The notes: generated from the letters alone by a model not told the origin. DNA of 64,000 nucleotides from Pyrrhosoma nymphula (GCA_963573305.1 OY754335.1:18329501-18393500), one strand, 5' to 3'. Shown: positions 36,395 through 48,706, counted from the stretch's first letter. Numbers and translations: made by a program.

Positions 36395-36468
36395 AGCCTT
36401 GGAGATATCTCACTACCAGTCACACGCCCTTGGGGTAGTTTGCTGGGTATTATTTAGATGTAGATGAA
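36395..36468 (-). repeat. Dispersed repeat family A, opening block
   Basis: The minus strand reads CATCTACATCTAAATAATAC, then CCAGCAAACTACCCCAAGGG and GTGTGACTGG, the opening block of the family. Confidence 0.55.
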
Positions 36469-36469
36469 G

Positions 36470-38350
36470 CAAAGTGAATAAAACGTCTGAATCAGCGTAC
36501 TTATGTTTTCTACTTTTAGAATTCCAACATTACTATTCAATGTATTTCCATCTAAGTTTATGTCAGTGCTCATTTTAAAGTGAATTTGTCACTTTTAAAT
36601 AAGTACCATCGCCGATTGATTCTGACATGCAATGTGGCAAATCAACTTGTACATCACAGTATCTTGATCATCGCGGTCTAAAAAATATTTTTAATGTGTC
36701 CACCTTTTTTTATTATTCCCTGGCAAAAAAACTTTTGTGCATGAAAACATTTATTTCCTCATTAGTTAAGAAAATTTGGCCTGGAGCTTTTGAGTTGATT
36801 GCTAATTGAACTGAAACTTTTTAAAAGTCGAATTGTTTAAAATTTGATCTTCAAGGCACATCACCATGAAAATCACTTTGAAAGCCATATCATAATCAAC
36901 AATAAATTCCTTCCTGCAATCCAAGTCCTGCCTAAATAGATATTAAATCTAAGAAATCTTCGAAATTAAAGGATTTTTCCGATCCAAGGATATTCGTTCG
37001 TAAGGTGTTGTTGGAATATAACGAGTATTCAGAGCTGTATCGAAATAGTTAATTCATTTTTGCTGGACACCCTTGAGGTGTCAAACAAGGCACACTATGT
37101 AGACAGCTTTCGTGCTCCCTTTCTTTAGTAAATCCAATGAGTAAATTGGTGATCTCTGCTTGGAATTTCATAATCTTATCAAGCGAGGGTCGGTTCCACG
37201 AAAATGAATTTAGTCAGCCTCCCTCTGTTTTTTGTATATCTCTCCGAATGTGTTTGATAGATAGCGCTACGAGAGTAAACAGCGATTAGGGAACCGTTTT
37301 ACCGCCGCATGCGACGCGTCAAAGTGGTACGGCAGTTAAGAATGAATGCGCTCGCACTTAAAGCACAAGGGCCACTCACCACGCACTGGCACAATAAGGA
37401 CGAAAATGACGGCGGCCGACCCTTTTTCAGTCCTTTAAAGGGCTGCTCTCTCTCATCGGCATCTGCTCACTCGCTTAGGGGGGTACTCACCCCCTCTGCC
37501 CCTGCTCCCCCCCCCCCCCTAAGCTGCGCGCTTGTGGATTGATTTGACACTTGACGAAAAAAAATACAGGGAGTACTCTTGATACCTCCGTCGGATCTTT
37601 ATTTTGTGAATGCGAAATTACATACGTCACTCTCGTTATTGGGAGATTCTTTTTGTTTTGTTTGTCAGAAAGATAGTTGAAATTAAAGAAAGAAAATTAC
37701 GCTATACATAACATTAATTCATCGAAATCATTAGTACAAATGGCTAACATATGAACAATTGGTCGATGGTAACTAATATTTTCTGCTTTCCAATGTTAAT
37801 TTCATATTCATTGTGTTATTAACGTCTAACTCACGTTCTCAGCTCTCCGTAGACACCTCGATCACTAAAATCGACCAACTCGTTCCGGAGATGCAACTGA
37901 ACTGAGCGCGCGCCGTGCGCACACAAGCCCAAAATTTAGACCTCCACGCGCAGCGCTATGACGTCACCTCGCAACCCTCCCTCCGCTCGCGACATACCAT
38001 TTCAGTTAGTCGACGAAACGGGCTATCTAGTCATAGTTTTCGATATTCTGTAATCCTTTTAATGTTTGCACACGAGGCCCTCGAAAGTACACATATTGGT
38101 CGCGGCAAAAACTTACACGACACCGAGAACAAACCATAAGATGTTCATTCGCATTCACATCAAAAAAGTGTCGAAGACACTTCACGTGGAGAGACTCGTG
38201 CAGAGGTCTTCTTCTCCGAAATTGGCGACACTTATGCCTACACCTGCATTGTATCCAGCGTTGCATCCTTACAATGCGACGGATTGGAAATATTGTTATG
38301 CTTTCGTATTAATTTCACCGTCGCATCGTATCAATCACCGCCCACATTCC
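36470..38350. other. No gene recognised
   Basis: Includes a C run near 37505-37520 and CpG-rich patches at 37260-37550 and 37840-38010. No coding frame is supportable. Confidence 0.4.
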
Positions 38351-38414
38351 GCCAGAATAGGGACTTGAACCGTGGAGCCTTGGATTGAAAGTCTACCGAC
38401 TGAGCTACTAGGGC
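38351..38414 (-). pseudogene. tRNA-Lys-like remnant
   Basis: The minus strand has GCCCTAGTAGCTCAGTCGGT, an anticodon-arm piece GACTTTCAATCC, and a T arm GGTTCAAGTCC. About eight bases at the D-stem/anticodon-stem junction are missing and the acceptor stem is mismatched. It looks like a decayed tRNA-Lys or a tRNA-derived SINE head. Confidence 0.55.
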
Positions 38415-39110
38415 TACGCCCGCATGCAGTTTTACAGCATAAACGTATGAATTTACCAGCTGTCCGTTTATAAAGGGCTGTAGGGCTTATTGATGAAGCA
38501 GAACCTGATTTTTTTATTTAATGGTTGTTCATATTTAAACCCGGAAATGGTTGATAGAACCAGATTATACATTATTTTGCGCTAAATTATTTAATTTTTT
38601 TATGTTTTTAAAACTTATAGTAATAATCTTGTTAATATAACGTATAAAAACTAGTACCCATAAACTAATGAAGAATATCTTCATCTTATGCTTTCAAAAC
38701 ATATGCTTCTTAAATCTTATTAGTTAATTTATTATATAATCTGAGCTCATTATTATTATAGGATGAATAATATAAAATAAGAAATAAAAGCTTGTAAGAA
38801 TTTGTCCTGCAATAACATAAGGATCTTCGACTGAACCATCCAGTGGAGGTCCTCGACTGGACCTCCACTTACCGGTGAAGTTCTCACCTTCCCATTTCAA
38901 AATCCATTGAAGCAGCACCTCTCACCTCTCCCACCTACTCCCTCCTCCATGAACTGCCATGATAAACTAGATGAAATGAGATGATTCTGCTGTCTTCAAT
39001 CAGTAAGATTACGGTATTGAATTTTCACTTAAATCAGTACCTTTATATACCTTTATTTATCTAGGTTATGTAAGTCAGTAAAAGTAAAAATAAACATTTC
39101 TCCATTTCTC
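38415..39110. other. No gene; perfect short hairpin
   Basis: AT-rich. A perfect 11-bp stem AGTGGAGGTCC/GGACCTCCACT with loop TCGACT lies at 38842-38869. Confidence 0.5.
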
Positions 39111-39114
39111 ATAT

Positions 39115-39395
39115 GTATGAAAGGAGAGTACTTCGTCCGTTTGGCCATGTTGGCAAAATGGATGAGAGTCGAATGACGAAATGGATATATGAGAGTGGAG
39201 GGAAATTCGTGAGAGGACGGAGTACCTAGATCGAGAAAGTCAATGGTGAATGTGGAGGAAGAGACTAAAGATGAGGAATAGTAGGATAATTGAGAAGAGG
39301 ACGGCGTGTAGGAAGCAATGCACGAGAGTAACTGAAGCAAAAGAGGTATGCAAAGATAGGAGGGCAGTATGGAGGAAATTATAAACGTAGAGTGA
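39115..39395 (+). pseudogene. Non-LTR retrotransposon C-terminal fragment
   Basis: The plus strand reads RLFGHVGRMDESRMTKWIYE, SGGKFVRGR and, in other frames, remnants of the WMESVEE-like tail. These are LINE protein end motifs with several stops and frameshifts. Confidence 0.65.
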
Positions 39396-39399
39396 ACTT

Positions 39400-41080
39400 T
39401 ATCGGCCTATTATCGAGAATTAAACTTTTTTGACTGTACCTACCCCGAAAGAGAACGAACGGCGTGATGAATCTGTATGTATTTCTCCATTCATTCATTT
39501 GAATTTGACCAAGTCCGTTCACGGAGTATAAAAAGGAAGGACTCACGATTTAATGTCTCTGAAATTCGATAGAAAATTCCCCATAATCCCCATTCATCTT
39601 GAACATTTCACTCTCTTCCACACTAAGACGTCCTTCTGGCTTTTCGATTAAGAGACACTCTCCTGAAGGCATGTGTAACCTTAATTAAATAATGCGCAAG
39701 GTGTTATTTCGAAAAAGAAAACGGAGGTACCATAAAATCGTGTTTTTTTAATTTTCCATCTCTCAACATTAATACAATTTATCGTCAAGTATGCATAACT
39801 CTAAAAATTCAGCTCAAATTGAAGATTTCGACTCAAGTTCAAATGGCAGCTTATGTGCTTTCTGCGGAACGGGGTTAGTAGCTCTCGACTCATTTATTAA
39901 GTTGTTTTATTAAAAAGTATTTCCAGGAATATCCTAAACAGGAGCTGTCATCTCCTCGAACCATCACATCAGAATTTGGTATTCATTCTTTCTTTAAAGG
40001 TATTCTCATCCACTGGTTAGAGATGAATCACGGTAAAAAAAAGTTAATGACATTGAAATTAATTCGTAAGAAGCACCTAGCAATAGACCCACTGGCAGTA
40101 CAAATTCTTTGCAACGCAATTTAAGCATCTCTTTCTCCATTATTGAATTGTATTTTATGTAGGATCCGCAGATGGTATCATCTTACCGATGTTATTTTCA
40201 CCATTTTAAATATTGGAAAAACATATTCTCAAACTTTTTTAAAAGTAATGTTCGTAAGAATCATCAAACCCAACTCCATTGCTTCCCAAGTTTTGTATCA
40301 CATATTTTAATCAGCTTGATATTGTACCATCGATGGAGATTTTCGTTGAAAAGATATTGAACCTGGCTGCTTTAATTTAAACACTGATACACTTTCGTTA
40401 GCAGGCACAGTATTGCGGGTAGAAATACTAGTAGTGAAAGATTCACACAGGTGGGAAGTCCGGATTCCTTTTTCAGGGCGGATCAAATTGTTGAAATCCA
40501 TTTTCATCGAGGCTCTGATTGCCATAGTACAAGTAAATAATGTTCGCTACAATTTCTCCAATCGAGGCGACTGTCTCCATTTTTGCCGAGATGCGGAAGA
40601 AAGAGTGATGTGTGGGAACTGCAGTGGGCTACCGCAGGGGTGCAGCACTGGGCTGGGCTACGACATTTCCCCCCCCTTGGCCGTGGGAATTTCTGCACCT
40701 GATGTCTCGCGTACCTTAGGAGAGAGATCAATATGGAGACGAAGATGGCCCCGAACTGCAAAATACATGATTAAAGCGGTCATATTTCGCATGCAGAGGA
40801 ATATACAATGAGCAATTGATTGCGTGAACGAATTCATCATATTTCCGCACTGAAAGAACATTGTCTCATTCGCGTGGAAATTAGAAATCATCAACAGAAA
40901 TCACTCTGAATATAAGTTTCCTGCAACTCTCCACTCCATTCTACTCTCACCTAACTCCTTATTCTTTCATTATTCCATACCGTTCCGCTACACCAGTCAT
41001 AATTTGCTTGCTGTATTACATCCGCGACCCTCCTCATTCATTTTTCCTTTCGTACTTCTTTTCAGGAGGCTATTCATTTA
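39400..41080. other. No gene recognised
   Basis: Unassigned; the open frame at 40413-40811 overlaps opposite-strand frames and has no domain. Confidence 0.4.
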
Positions 41081-41550
41081 CATCTACATAATATCCTGCA
41101 AGCAACCTCTAAGGTGTGTGTCAGGGGATGAGTTATGGCCATAATGTACTGCACTGTAACCCAATAAAATTAATGAAGCTACCACTATTGCTACATTAGA
41201 AAAACACATGGAGATACTTGTCAGGAGGTGACATTTCACCAGCATGCATTACACTACAGGCATGCCAACATTGCTAGATAAACTATTTGTATCTATGTAT
41301 ATTACAATTAAATAAATGGACAGAAGTACAAGAATTATTCCGGGAACATGCTCGGCGTGATGTAAGTAGGTAGCAGGTAAGGATAGAAGAATTATGGAGC
41401 AAATCAACTAAGTAGTTTCACTATACCTAGTTAAAAGTCTCATTGGCAGTTGTTATGGTCTCTTATCGTTCGCGGGAATAATTAAATTTTAGTTCTATCC
41501 GTTCTGCAGTCTAGTTCCATAATTTTATTCTCATGATATAATCTCGTCGC
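41081..41550 (+). repeat. Dispersed repeat family A, long copy
   Basis: Opening block CATCTACATAATATCCTGCA, CAAGCAACCTCTAAGG, then about 370 bases later GGTCTCTTATCGTTCGCGGG and CGTTCTGCAGTCTAGTTCC. The second block is the same as the copy at 44750-44945 read on the minus strand. Confidence 0.65.
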
Positions 41551-41640
41551 CGTGGTTGTTGAAGCACAATGGTCTTCAAGCCTTATGACCATAAAGGTCA
41601 TAGGTTTGATCCTACATTGGCACAATTTTTAAAATGAATT
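41544..41640 (+). mobile_element. tRNA-derived SINE head
   Basis: CGCCGTGGTTGTTGAAGCAC resembles an A-box region and AGGTTTGATCC a B-box, followed by TTGGCACAATTTTTAAAATG. The form is typical of a tRNA-derived SINE. A more diverged relative lies at about 41780-41850. Confidence 0.5.
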
Positions 41641-41779
41641 TTTTTTTGCCATAGAAAATTTAAAAACGCGTGCATTTGTTAGATATCTTCGAAAAGATGT
41701 AATTCGTATAATTTTTTAAAGTTTCTGAAAGAAAATTGAAAAAATAGTCCATAAGTAAAATACATCGCCGGTCAAACTA

Positions 41780-41850
41780 TGTCTCGTAGCCGTGCCGTTA
41801 ACGCACAAGGGTCCCGTGCGCGATAGAGATCATTTATTTTTTAAAAAGAA
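41780..41850 (+). mobile_element. tRNA-derived SINE head, diverged
   Basis: GTCTCGTAGCCGTGCCGTTA, ACGCACAAGGGTC, ending in a T-rich tail. It resembles the repeat at 41544 but lacks a clear B-box. Confidence 0.35.
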
Positions 41851-42410
41851 TTTTTATTGGTATAATTATTAAGGAGAGCTTATGAATCGCCTTGTTGGAA
41901 ATGCGATGGGTTTACGTTAGATAGGAATTTATCAAGGGAGTCAGGGGTATTGCAAATGCCGTGAACTGTGATGTGGTTAGGGAGTAGGGAAGGAATCCTT
42001 TTGTGTAAGGGGGTGGCATCTATTCGAAATGAGATATTACTGTTTGTTAATAGGTGTTATGTGTATAGAAGTTGAGTATTGGTGGTTAGAGAAGGCGAGA
42101 TTTCAACAGTAAGATAGGTTAAAAGGGAAGATATGTCGGAGGTAAAGGAGTCAGGGGAGAATTCATTGACGCCTTAAATTCCCTAAAAGACACCTTACAT
42201 TTCAATGCGCAACTTAATTACACCCTTCTTCCAAAAGACAAAGACTGCTTAGTGGTGACCATATGTGTCACCTCCCTCTACGCGTCAATTCCGTATTATT
42301 AAGTCTTAAATTGTATTTGTTATTGTCTTGATGCCCACCCTCCGCTTATTCTCAGCTCTGAATTCCGAGTAACAACACTAACAACCCCGTTCAAAAACCT
42401 GGTCCATCGG
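41851..42410. other. No gene recognised
   Basis: Unassigned spacer upstream of the LINE leader at 42414. No supportable coding frame. Confidence 0.4.
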
Positions 42411-42413
42411 CTC

Positions 42414-42885
42414 TGGATGATAGCTTCCTACCTTCCTAGGATTACAAATGAAAAACGGCCAATCGCACCAGTGGCGGAGGAAAGCAAAATGCTTCAACGA
42501 GAAAGGTGGTGGAAGAGCCAAAATCCCACAGCCTTGTGGAAAGTGGGGAACCTAAAGGCTAAGGGAGAAAACCCTGAAGGAAAATCCGGAAGTCTGCAAC
42601 CGGAGGCGGCATCCCCACCAGTAAGATCGGGAGAGGTAGGCTAATAACCTGCTTCTTCTTCAACATACTTACTACTGAAATTGCAAAAAAGGAAATAAAC
42701 CGGACGGATCATATGTATCAGAGTTATTACATGACATTTAGGACAAGAATAGGTTATGGAACGTACGTACAATGAATGAGAGTGGTGTCCTCAATACAGT
42801 TGAGAAATATATGAAAAGTTATAAGATTGAAATATTGGGAACATGTGATACCAGATGGAATGGTTTGGAGGGGAATGGGACATTT
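42414..42885 (+). pseudogene. 5' region of a non-LTR retrotransposon with endonuclease start
   Basis: A purine-rich leader is followed at about 42748 by WNVRTMNESGVLNTVEKYMK, then SYKIEILGTCDTRWNG. This is the conserved N-terminus of the APE endonuclease domain (…WNVRT…, …ILG…ETRW…). The copy stops after about 45 residues of endonuclease, so only the 5' end remains. The usual E of ETRW is D. Confidence 0.75.
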
Positions 42886-42972
42886 GGGCGCTGACCCACC
42901 TTGGCGCGGGACACTTTGGCGCGAGAACGGGTGGGCTTTATGGTTGACGCTGCTTAAATATAAGAGCCTGGA

Positions 42973-43035
42973 CATCTACATATACAAAATACCCTGCAAG
43001 CCACCTCAAGAGTGTGTGGCAGGGGGTGATTAGTC
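42973..43035 (+). repeat. Dispersed repeat family A, opening block
   Basis: CATCTACATATACAAAATAC, CCTGCAAGCCACCTCAAGAG, TGTGTGGCAGGGGGTGAT. The clearest copy of this block. Confidence 0.65.
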
Positions 43036-43039
43036 ATCA

Positions 43040-43700
43040 ACATGCATGAAACTATACCCTAAACTTAGTGTAACTACGACTAATTATGCCACTAATGCTT
43101 GTCACAAGACGAAGCCTCACAAGCATGCTCTACACTACATGTATGCTCACAATGGAGGGGGACTGTTAGTATATATATGTATTTTGCAACTACATACATT
43201 TTTTAATTTTTTTCGGTGTTCCTTTAAAATTTGAAATATTTATTTCCTCATAATTCCCTGCACGATGACGTGCATTCCGTCTCCTAATGAAACTCATTTT
43301 TCAGATAAAATACATTTACGTTCCATTCAAATTCTTGGTAGTTAATATTTCTCATTAGTTGGTAAAGGACAGTCTCATTAATGCAGCTTGAATACGGGTT
43401 TGGATAACTTCACTGAAACTATTATAAGCGCAAATTCATAAACTGCAGAGAAAGTTGTGTCATCTCTACTGTAACGAACGTTAATTGAAAAAAAAGCAAT
43501 CTCCAACCATATCGTAAAATCAATCACACGGTAGATGTTTGTAAATATCAATTAATAAAAGAGTTAATGAAACTCCTGTTAAAAACTGTTGTTTTCTGCC
43601 GATGATTATTTTAAATAAAGACCAGTTCACATTAAAGTTAAAGTAAGACATTGAAAATGGCTGCAGCTATACGCGTAGCCACAAAAAGTCCAAAAGTTGT
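43040..43700. other. No gene recognised
   Basis: AT-rich, unassigned. Confidence 0.4.
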
Positions 43701-43703
43701 TAA

Positions 43704-44610
43704 CACTAGAATGTCGGAGGGTGTCATTTTGACATCCTACGCATACATTTGTTTTCAGAGCTGCCCATGAAACTGTGTTGAAGAAAAAATCTTCCACGAC
43801 TTTTATTCTTTTTAAGGGCTTAACAAGACCACTGTGTGAGAGATAGCCCCCACCAATTTTTCATCTTAAAAATTCAAATTTACCTTAAATGCCGGAGGGT
43901 GCCATTTTGACACCCTGTAAATGTTGGCATTTCTTCTTTCGTTTTACGTGTTTTTTGGATGCGATTTGATAACTACTAGTCAAAAGAATATTCTAGAACA
44001 GTGGATCACGTTCGAATTTGTTTAATTCCACACATTTTCGATAAAAATAACTTTTTTTTTTCGAAAATATAGTAGCGCGTGAGGTAAGTCTATTTTCCGC
44101 TACTGTTTTGCAAATGACTTGCCTTCAAACCAGCCTATTTGTCCGCGGCGACACAGGGGTGTATTTATTTGCCGTAAAGCAGCACTGTTTCTGTCAGCAA
44201 TGTGCTGACGCGACAATGTAGATGACAACTGCAGAGCGTCTGTAGCTGGCTGTATGGCTCGCCGACTGGCTCACTAGCGTGTCGCGACCGGTCATGACTT
44301 GGCCTTTCGTAGAGGCGGTTGCATTGAGATAGTTTGCGTTTTTGTTTTGGTAATGACACTCACGGTCGTATATACTAAGTACGACACTACGAATGACACA
44401 CGGATGACACTACGTACGGGTTTGAGGCCGAAGCAAATTACGGCAGTACTAAATGACATTTCTGAAGACGTGTCCGAGGAAGGGTCTGATCAATATGTTG
44501 AGTCGGACGACGATTTTGTTGCACAGAAGGACACAACATCATCCGAAAGCGATGGAAACAATGGGCACTGTAACTTTCATTTTTTTTATATTTGCTTGTT
44601 GTAATTTAGT
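43704..44610 (+). mobile_element. piggyBac-like left end with start of transposase
   Basis: TTAACACTAGAATGTCGGAG at about 43700 is followed by a hairpin GGGTGTCATTTTGACATCC, repeated at about 43905 as GGGTGCCATTTTGACACCC. From 44356 the plus strand reads MTLTVVYTKYD, then TLRTGLRPKQITAVLNDI and an acidic Ser/Asp/Glu stretch, like piggyBac N-termini (RRGLT…EIxxLLN). No later transposase motifs and no right end are seen. The element is truncated before the repeat at 44750. Confidence 0.55.
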
Positions 44611-44749
44611 TACATAAGACATACACATGTATTCATTCATTTTACGATTCGCATATACACATGTTCGAGTTATTCTTACCACTATTATATACCAGTATGT
44701 GTTCTTTATTGTGTTTGTAGACGAATCTGTATCTGAATTTGGATCTTCG

Positions 44750-44945
44750 GTAGATCAGATCATGAGTGTAAAATTAGGGAACTAGACTGCAGAATGGCCA
44801 GATTTAAAATGTTATGTTTCCCGCGAACGATAAGGGGCCTTAACAGCTGTCAATGGACATTTATCTAGGTATGTCGATAGGTAGTGTAGCTCTCAGTAGT
44901 AGGAGTATTCCCTAATACTTGAATCCTTATCTGTTACCTAGTCCT
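44750..44945 (-). repeat. Dispersed repeat family A, second block
   Basis: The minus strand reads CCCTTATCGTTCGCGGGAAA, CATTCTGCAGTCTAGTTCCC, TAATTTTACACTCATGATC, aligning with 41455-41550. Confidence 0.65.
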
Positions 44946-45043
44946 AACAGCATGCCGTGCATGTTTTCAGCATAATTCTTCTGTTCATGTGTGTAGTTGC
45001 AACTTGCATTGTGCAGGTGAAAAGGTGTGGAAATATTACTTAC

Positions 45044-45246
45044 ATTAAAGTTATCTTTGCACACATAGCACATGGATTTATGGCTTATTTTTCCGTGACG
45101 CTCGTCTCGACGAACGGCATGCATCCAAGCTTCTCTTCTTTTTTCCTCCTTCGGAACGCGGACGAAAATTTTGTCTGGGGCACAAATAGACGTGTTTTTG
45201 CACATCGGAACATGCACCACTTGTAATTTTTCCTTTTTTCAGCCAT
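45044..45246 (-). pseudogene. THAP-domain first exon, frameshifted
   Basis: ATG at 45246 gives MAEKRKNYKWC, and after a one-base shift VPMCKNTSICAPDKIFVRVP, then EEKRREAWMHAVRRDE and MCYVCKDNFN before a GTAAGT donor at 45043. The pattern KWC…VPxCxNTSI…PxKxF…RxxW…CxDxF is a THAP finger. The final ligand His (normally C-x2-H) is Asn. Both changes argue for a dead copy; no further exons were found. Confidence 0.6.
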
Positions 45247-45299
45247 TTTCACCTTTAAAACGCAACGTGGTTCTTCCAAACTTGAAGCTACGAAGTTAT

Positions 45300-45815
45300 G
45301 GGGCTAGGATCTACGACTTCGACTGAATTGTGACGTCAAGGCGTAAGATTGGTGGGGGCGGTATTTTTTAGCCCGCGAAACTCGGAAGATTTTTGGGAGT
45401 CATTTTCTAGTGTATAAACTGAATTTTGAGCGGAAAAAGTACATTGCAGTTTCAAGTATTTGTTGCAGAATATAACCATACTGTCTATTAAAAGTATGCA
45501 ATTTCCCTATTGCTTCAGTGAGGCCGAAGTGATGGGTCACAGGTTATTTATCCTAATTTTTTTCTTAAATTCTTTTTCACCCACTTAGTTAGTGGACGCG
45601 CTGTGAAATGATGTCTTCAAGCTATCGCTCTAATCGGAATCTATAGCAGAATGATGGTTCTACTATGGCTAAAAACATATAGAGAACATAGACCGAGTAT
45701 TATATCTGATTGATTTTTATTGTTAATTATACTCTTTTAAAGTGAGATGGCGGACGTTGTGGGTGAATTATGGTGTGCGTGTAAGTGAAATTTAATCTTT
45801 GAAAATCAATAGGTT
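45300..45815. other. No gene recognised
   Basis: Unassigned spacer between the THAP exon and the LINE. Confidence 0.4.
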
Positions 45816-46670
45816 TTCATCCATTTAAGTATTCTACTAGCTGATTGGTAGGTTCTTGGACAGTCCCCATCCTGCATCCCAATTTCATAGACATTGTCTC
45901 TCATCCCTCCTAGGGATGTCCCGCCATTAGATACTTTTAAATTCCTCATACCTTCTACCTCCTCTCATTTCGTCCAGGATACCTATCCTCTTCCTTCCTC
46001 TTCCACGCTTCCCCAGTGTTCTCCCCTCTATCACTCTCTTCATAACATGCCCTCCCCTCTCCAAACCTCCTCCATCCTTCTCTTCTGCCTTCTCCGAACC
46101 TCTGCCACAAGCTTCCTCTTCTCTCCAACCATATCCAATATCTCCTTGTTCGTCTTCCTCGCTACCCAGCTCACCCTCTCCATCCTTCTCCAAACCCACA
46201 TCTCAAACGCCTCAAGTCCACGCACATCCTTCCTTCGCAATGACCAAGTTTCCGACCCATACAGCTCCACGCTCCAGATCATTGTTTACATCAGCATCTT
46301 CTTTACGTCTCTTCTCAGACCTCCCCTAAAAAATCCCTTCTCTTCGAAATTTTTTTAGCGAGGGTAATTCTGCATATGATATCCCTGTATCACTAAACCC
46401 ATTCTCCTCCAAAATACTACCTAGGTACGTAAACTGTTCTACCTCTTCTGCCCTCCCACCCTTATATTCAGCCCCGCCTTCCTACTTCTAGAATATCTCA
46501 TCACTTTCGTTTTCTTGTGGTTAATCATCATCCCATACATGTCGCACTGCACCTCTAACGGATTCATAATTGACTGTAACCCCTACGCAGGCTGATTAAC
46601 CAATGCTTCATCATCTGCAAATCTCACTGATTTTATCAGCTCCCCTCCTACCTTTATTCCTACCTCCTCC

Positions 46671-46988
46671 AGGGCCCGCTCTACCATATAGGCGAACTAG
46701 GCGAAGTGATGGGGCGCCGCGATTTGAGGGGCGCCGAAATGACAAGTGAAGAGAAAAAAAAAGAAAAAAAGGGGAAAAAATGGAGAAAAAAAGAAGGGGG
46801 AGGGAAATAGTAAACCCTATAGTCCGACAACTTTATTACCTAAAACTCGATGACATATCTAACCCTATTTCATAAAGTAAAGGGCTTGTTAGCTGCTTAA
46901 CCTTCCGGCGGGCGCGCCCGCGAAATTTTTTTAGGGGCGCCTTTTTCAACATTCGCCTAGGGCGCCTGTATTGCTAGAGCGGTCCCTG
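46671..46988. mobile_element. hAT-type MITE, 318 bp
   Basis: Ends CAGGGCCCGCTCTACCATAT and, on the minus strand, CAGGGACCGCTCTAGCAATA, both continuing to CTAGGCGAA. ACCTCCTC is duplicated exactly on both sides (46663-46670 and 46989-46996). It splits the reverse transcriptase of the surrounding LINE. An 8-bp duplication with CAG-type ends points to hAT. Confidence 0.88.
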
Positions 46989-48706
46989 ACCTCCTCCTCC
47001 CCCATGCCTCCCTTACCTTTTCTTCTGAATACACGTTAAAAAGCTACGGCGATAGTGGGCACCCCTGCCGCACTCCCCGTCCTGTCGTGGCCCATCCCGA
47101 TTCTCCATTGTTTACTCTAACCTGCGCTGTCTGGTTCATATACAAATTCCGAATCAGACGCCTGTCCCTCCAATCGACCCGTAATTTCTTCAACACTTCC
47201 ATCAATTTAGTCCATTCCACCCGATTAAACGCCTTCTCAAAATCTACGAAGCATGCAGAAACATCTTGCTCATACTCTAGGTTTCTTTCTACTAGCGTCC
47301 TCATCACCGCTATAGCGTCTCGCGTTCCCGTCCCTCTCCTAAACCCGAACTGGTCGTCACCCAGGAATTCAATAGCATTAGAATCAATCATTCTTCCTTA
47401 TTTGTAATTTTCAGAACTACTTTGGCCGCGTGGGATATTAAGCTTATTGTTCTATAAAATTAGCTCGTAGGCTTGACTGTTTCTTTTTTCGGGATTCATT
47501 CCGCGATGTTAAAATTGTAAAAAAAACAAAATTTCCCTGGTCCTCCTGCCAAATTACATTATTATTGTCCTATAGTCTTATAGAGTAAGTGCAAAACGTT
47601 TTCCTCTTCCGTTCTTCCCAATGCTCTTTAAAAACTCTGCCGATATGTTATATATTCCCACCGCCTTATTCCTTTTCAGCTCGGTCGATTTCGCTATCTA
47701 GGATACTTGGTCCGATTCCATCTCTGTCGATGTCGTCTTCTCTTTCTATATCTAACCTATTGGGCCTTATTACCTTACCAGACAGCTCTTCAAAATACTC
47801 CTTCCACCTCTCCTGGATCTCTTTCGGTTCTACGATCACCTTTCCCGTCTTGCCTGTTATCGTTGTAATTCCCCTTCCCTTATTACCACCCGTCAGTTCC
47901 TTTACTTTCCTATATAATTCATCTGATCTTCCCGCTTTTTGTTATTCCTCTAGCGAGTCGATCTGTTCTCTCCACCACGCCTCTCTTGCATTAATTCTGG
48001 GTATTTTATCTTACCCAGCTCTGAGTTTACGCTCTTCCATTTCCTTCTCTCCTGCATCTCCATTATCATCTCCTTCGTGATCCACGGTTTTCTAATTTTG
48101 GTTTCACTGACTACGCCTACCGTTGCTTTCCCCGCTTCTACAATTCCATTTTTCAAACTTCCCCATTCGACCTTCCACTGATCTCACCCCATGATCCGCA
48201 CTCATTATATCATCAACCTTCTCTCGATACTTCTTCTTCATTGCCCCAGTTAGTACCTCCGTATTCCACTTTCGTATCCTCCTTCCCATTCTTATTATTT
48301 TCAGTTTTACTCGGAATTTCATGACTAATAAATTGTGATGAGTATGCATCAGCTCCTGGATAAGTATGCGAGTTTTTAACACTGTTCCTGTATCTATGAC
48401 GAACTATTATACAATATATATGGAACCTATCTGTGTCTCCCGGCTTCTTCCAAGTGTACCTACGTCGAGGATGATTTCTGAATCATGTATCTGTGATCAC
48501 TCGGTTATTTCTCCGGCAAAACTCCACAAACTTCTCTCCCCGGTCGTTTCTCCTTCCTAGCCCGTAATCGCCCACCTCCCACCCATCTCTTCCTTCACCC
48601 ACCACCGCGTTCTAATCGCCCATTACTATCTACCAAGTACTTACTCCCAGGTATAATTCTAATTATTTCCTCTAGCTGATCGTATACACCATCTACCTCC
48701 CCCTCT

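Noticed and set aside
37500..37520. C-run as a telomere or origin signal
   Set aside because: A simple homopolymer in a CpG-rich patch with no repeated unit.
40413..40811. 132-codon plus-strand frame
   Set aside because: Overlaps minus-strand frames, shows no recognisable motif, and starts within unremarkable sequence.
47589..48080. Plus-strand frame of 163 residues
   Set aside because: It is the complement of the minus-strand LINE endonuclease region; its Ser/Pro/Leu-rich composition comes from the purine-rich coding strand.
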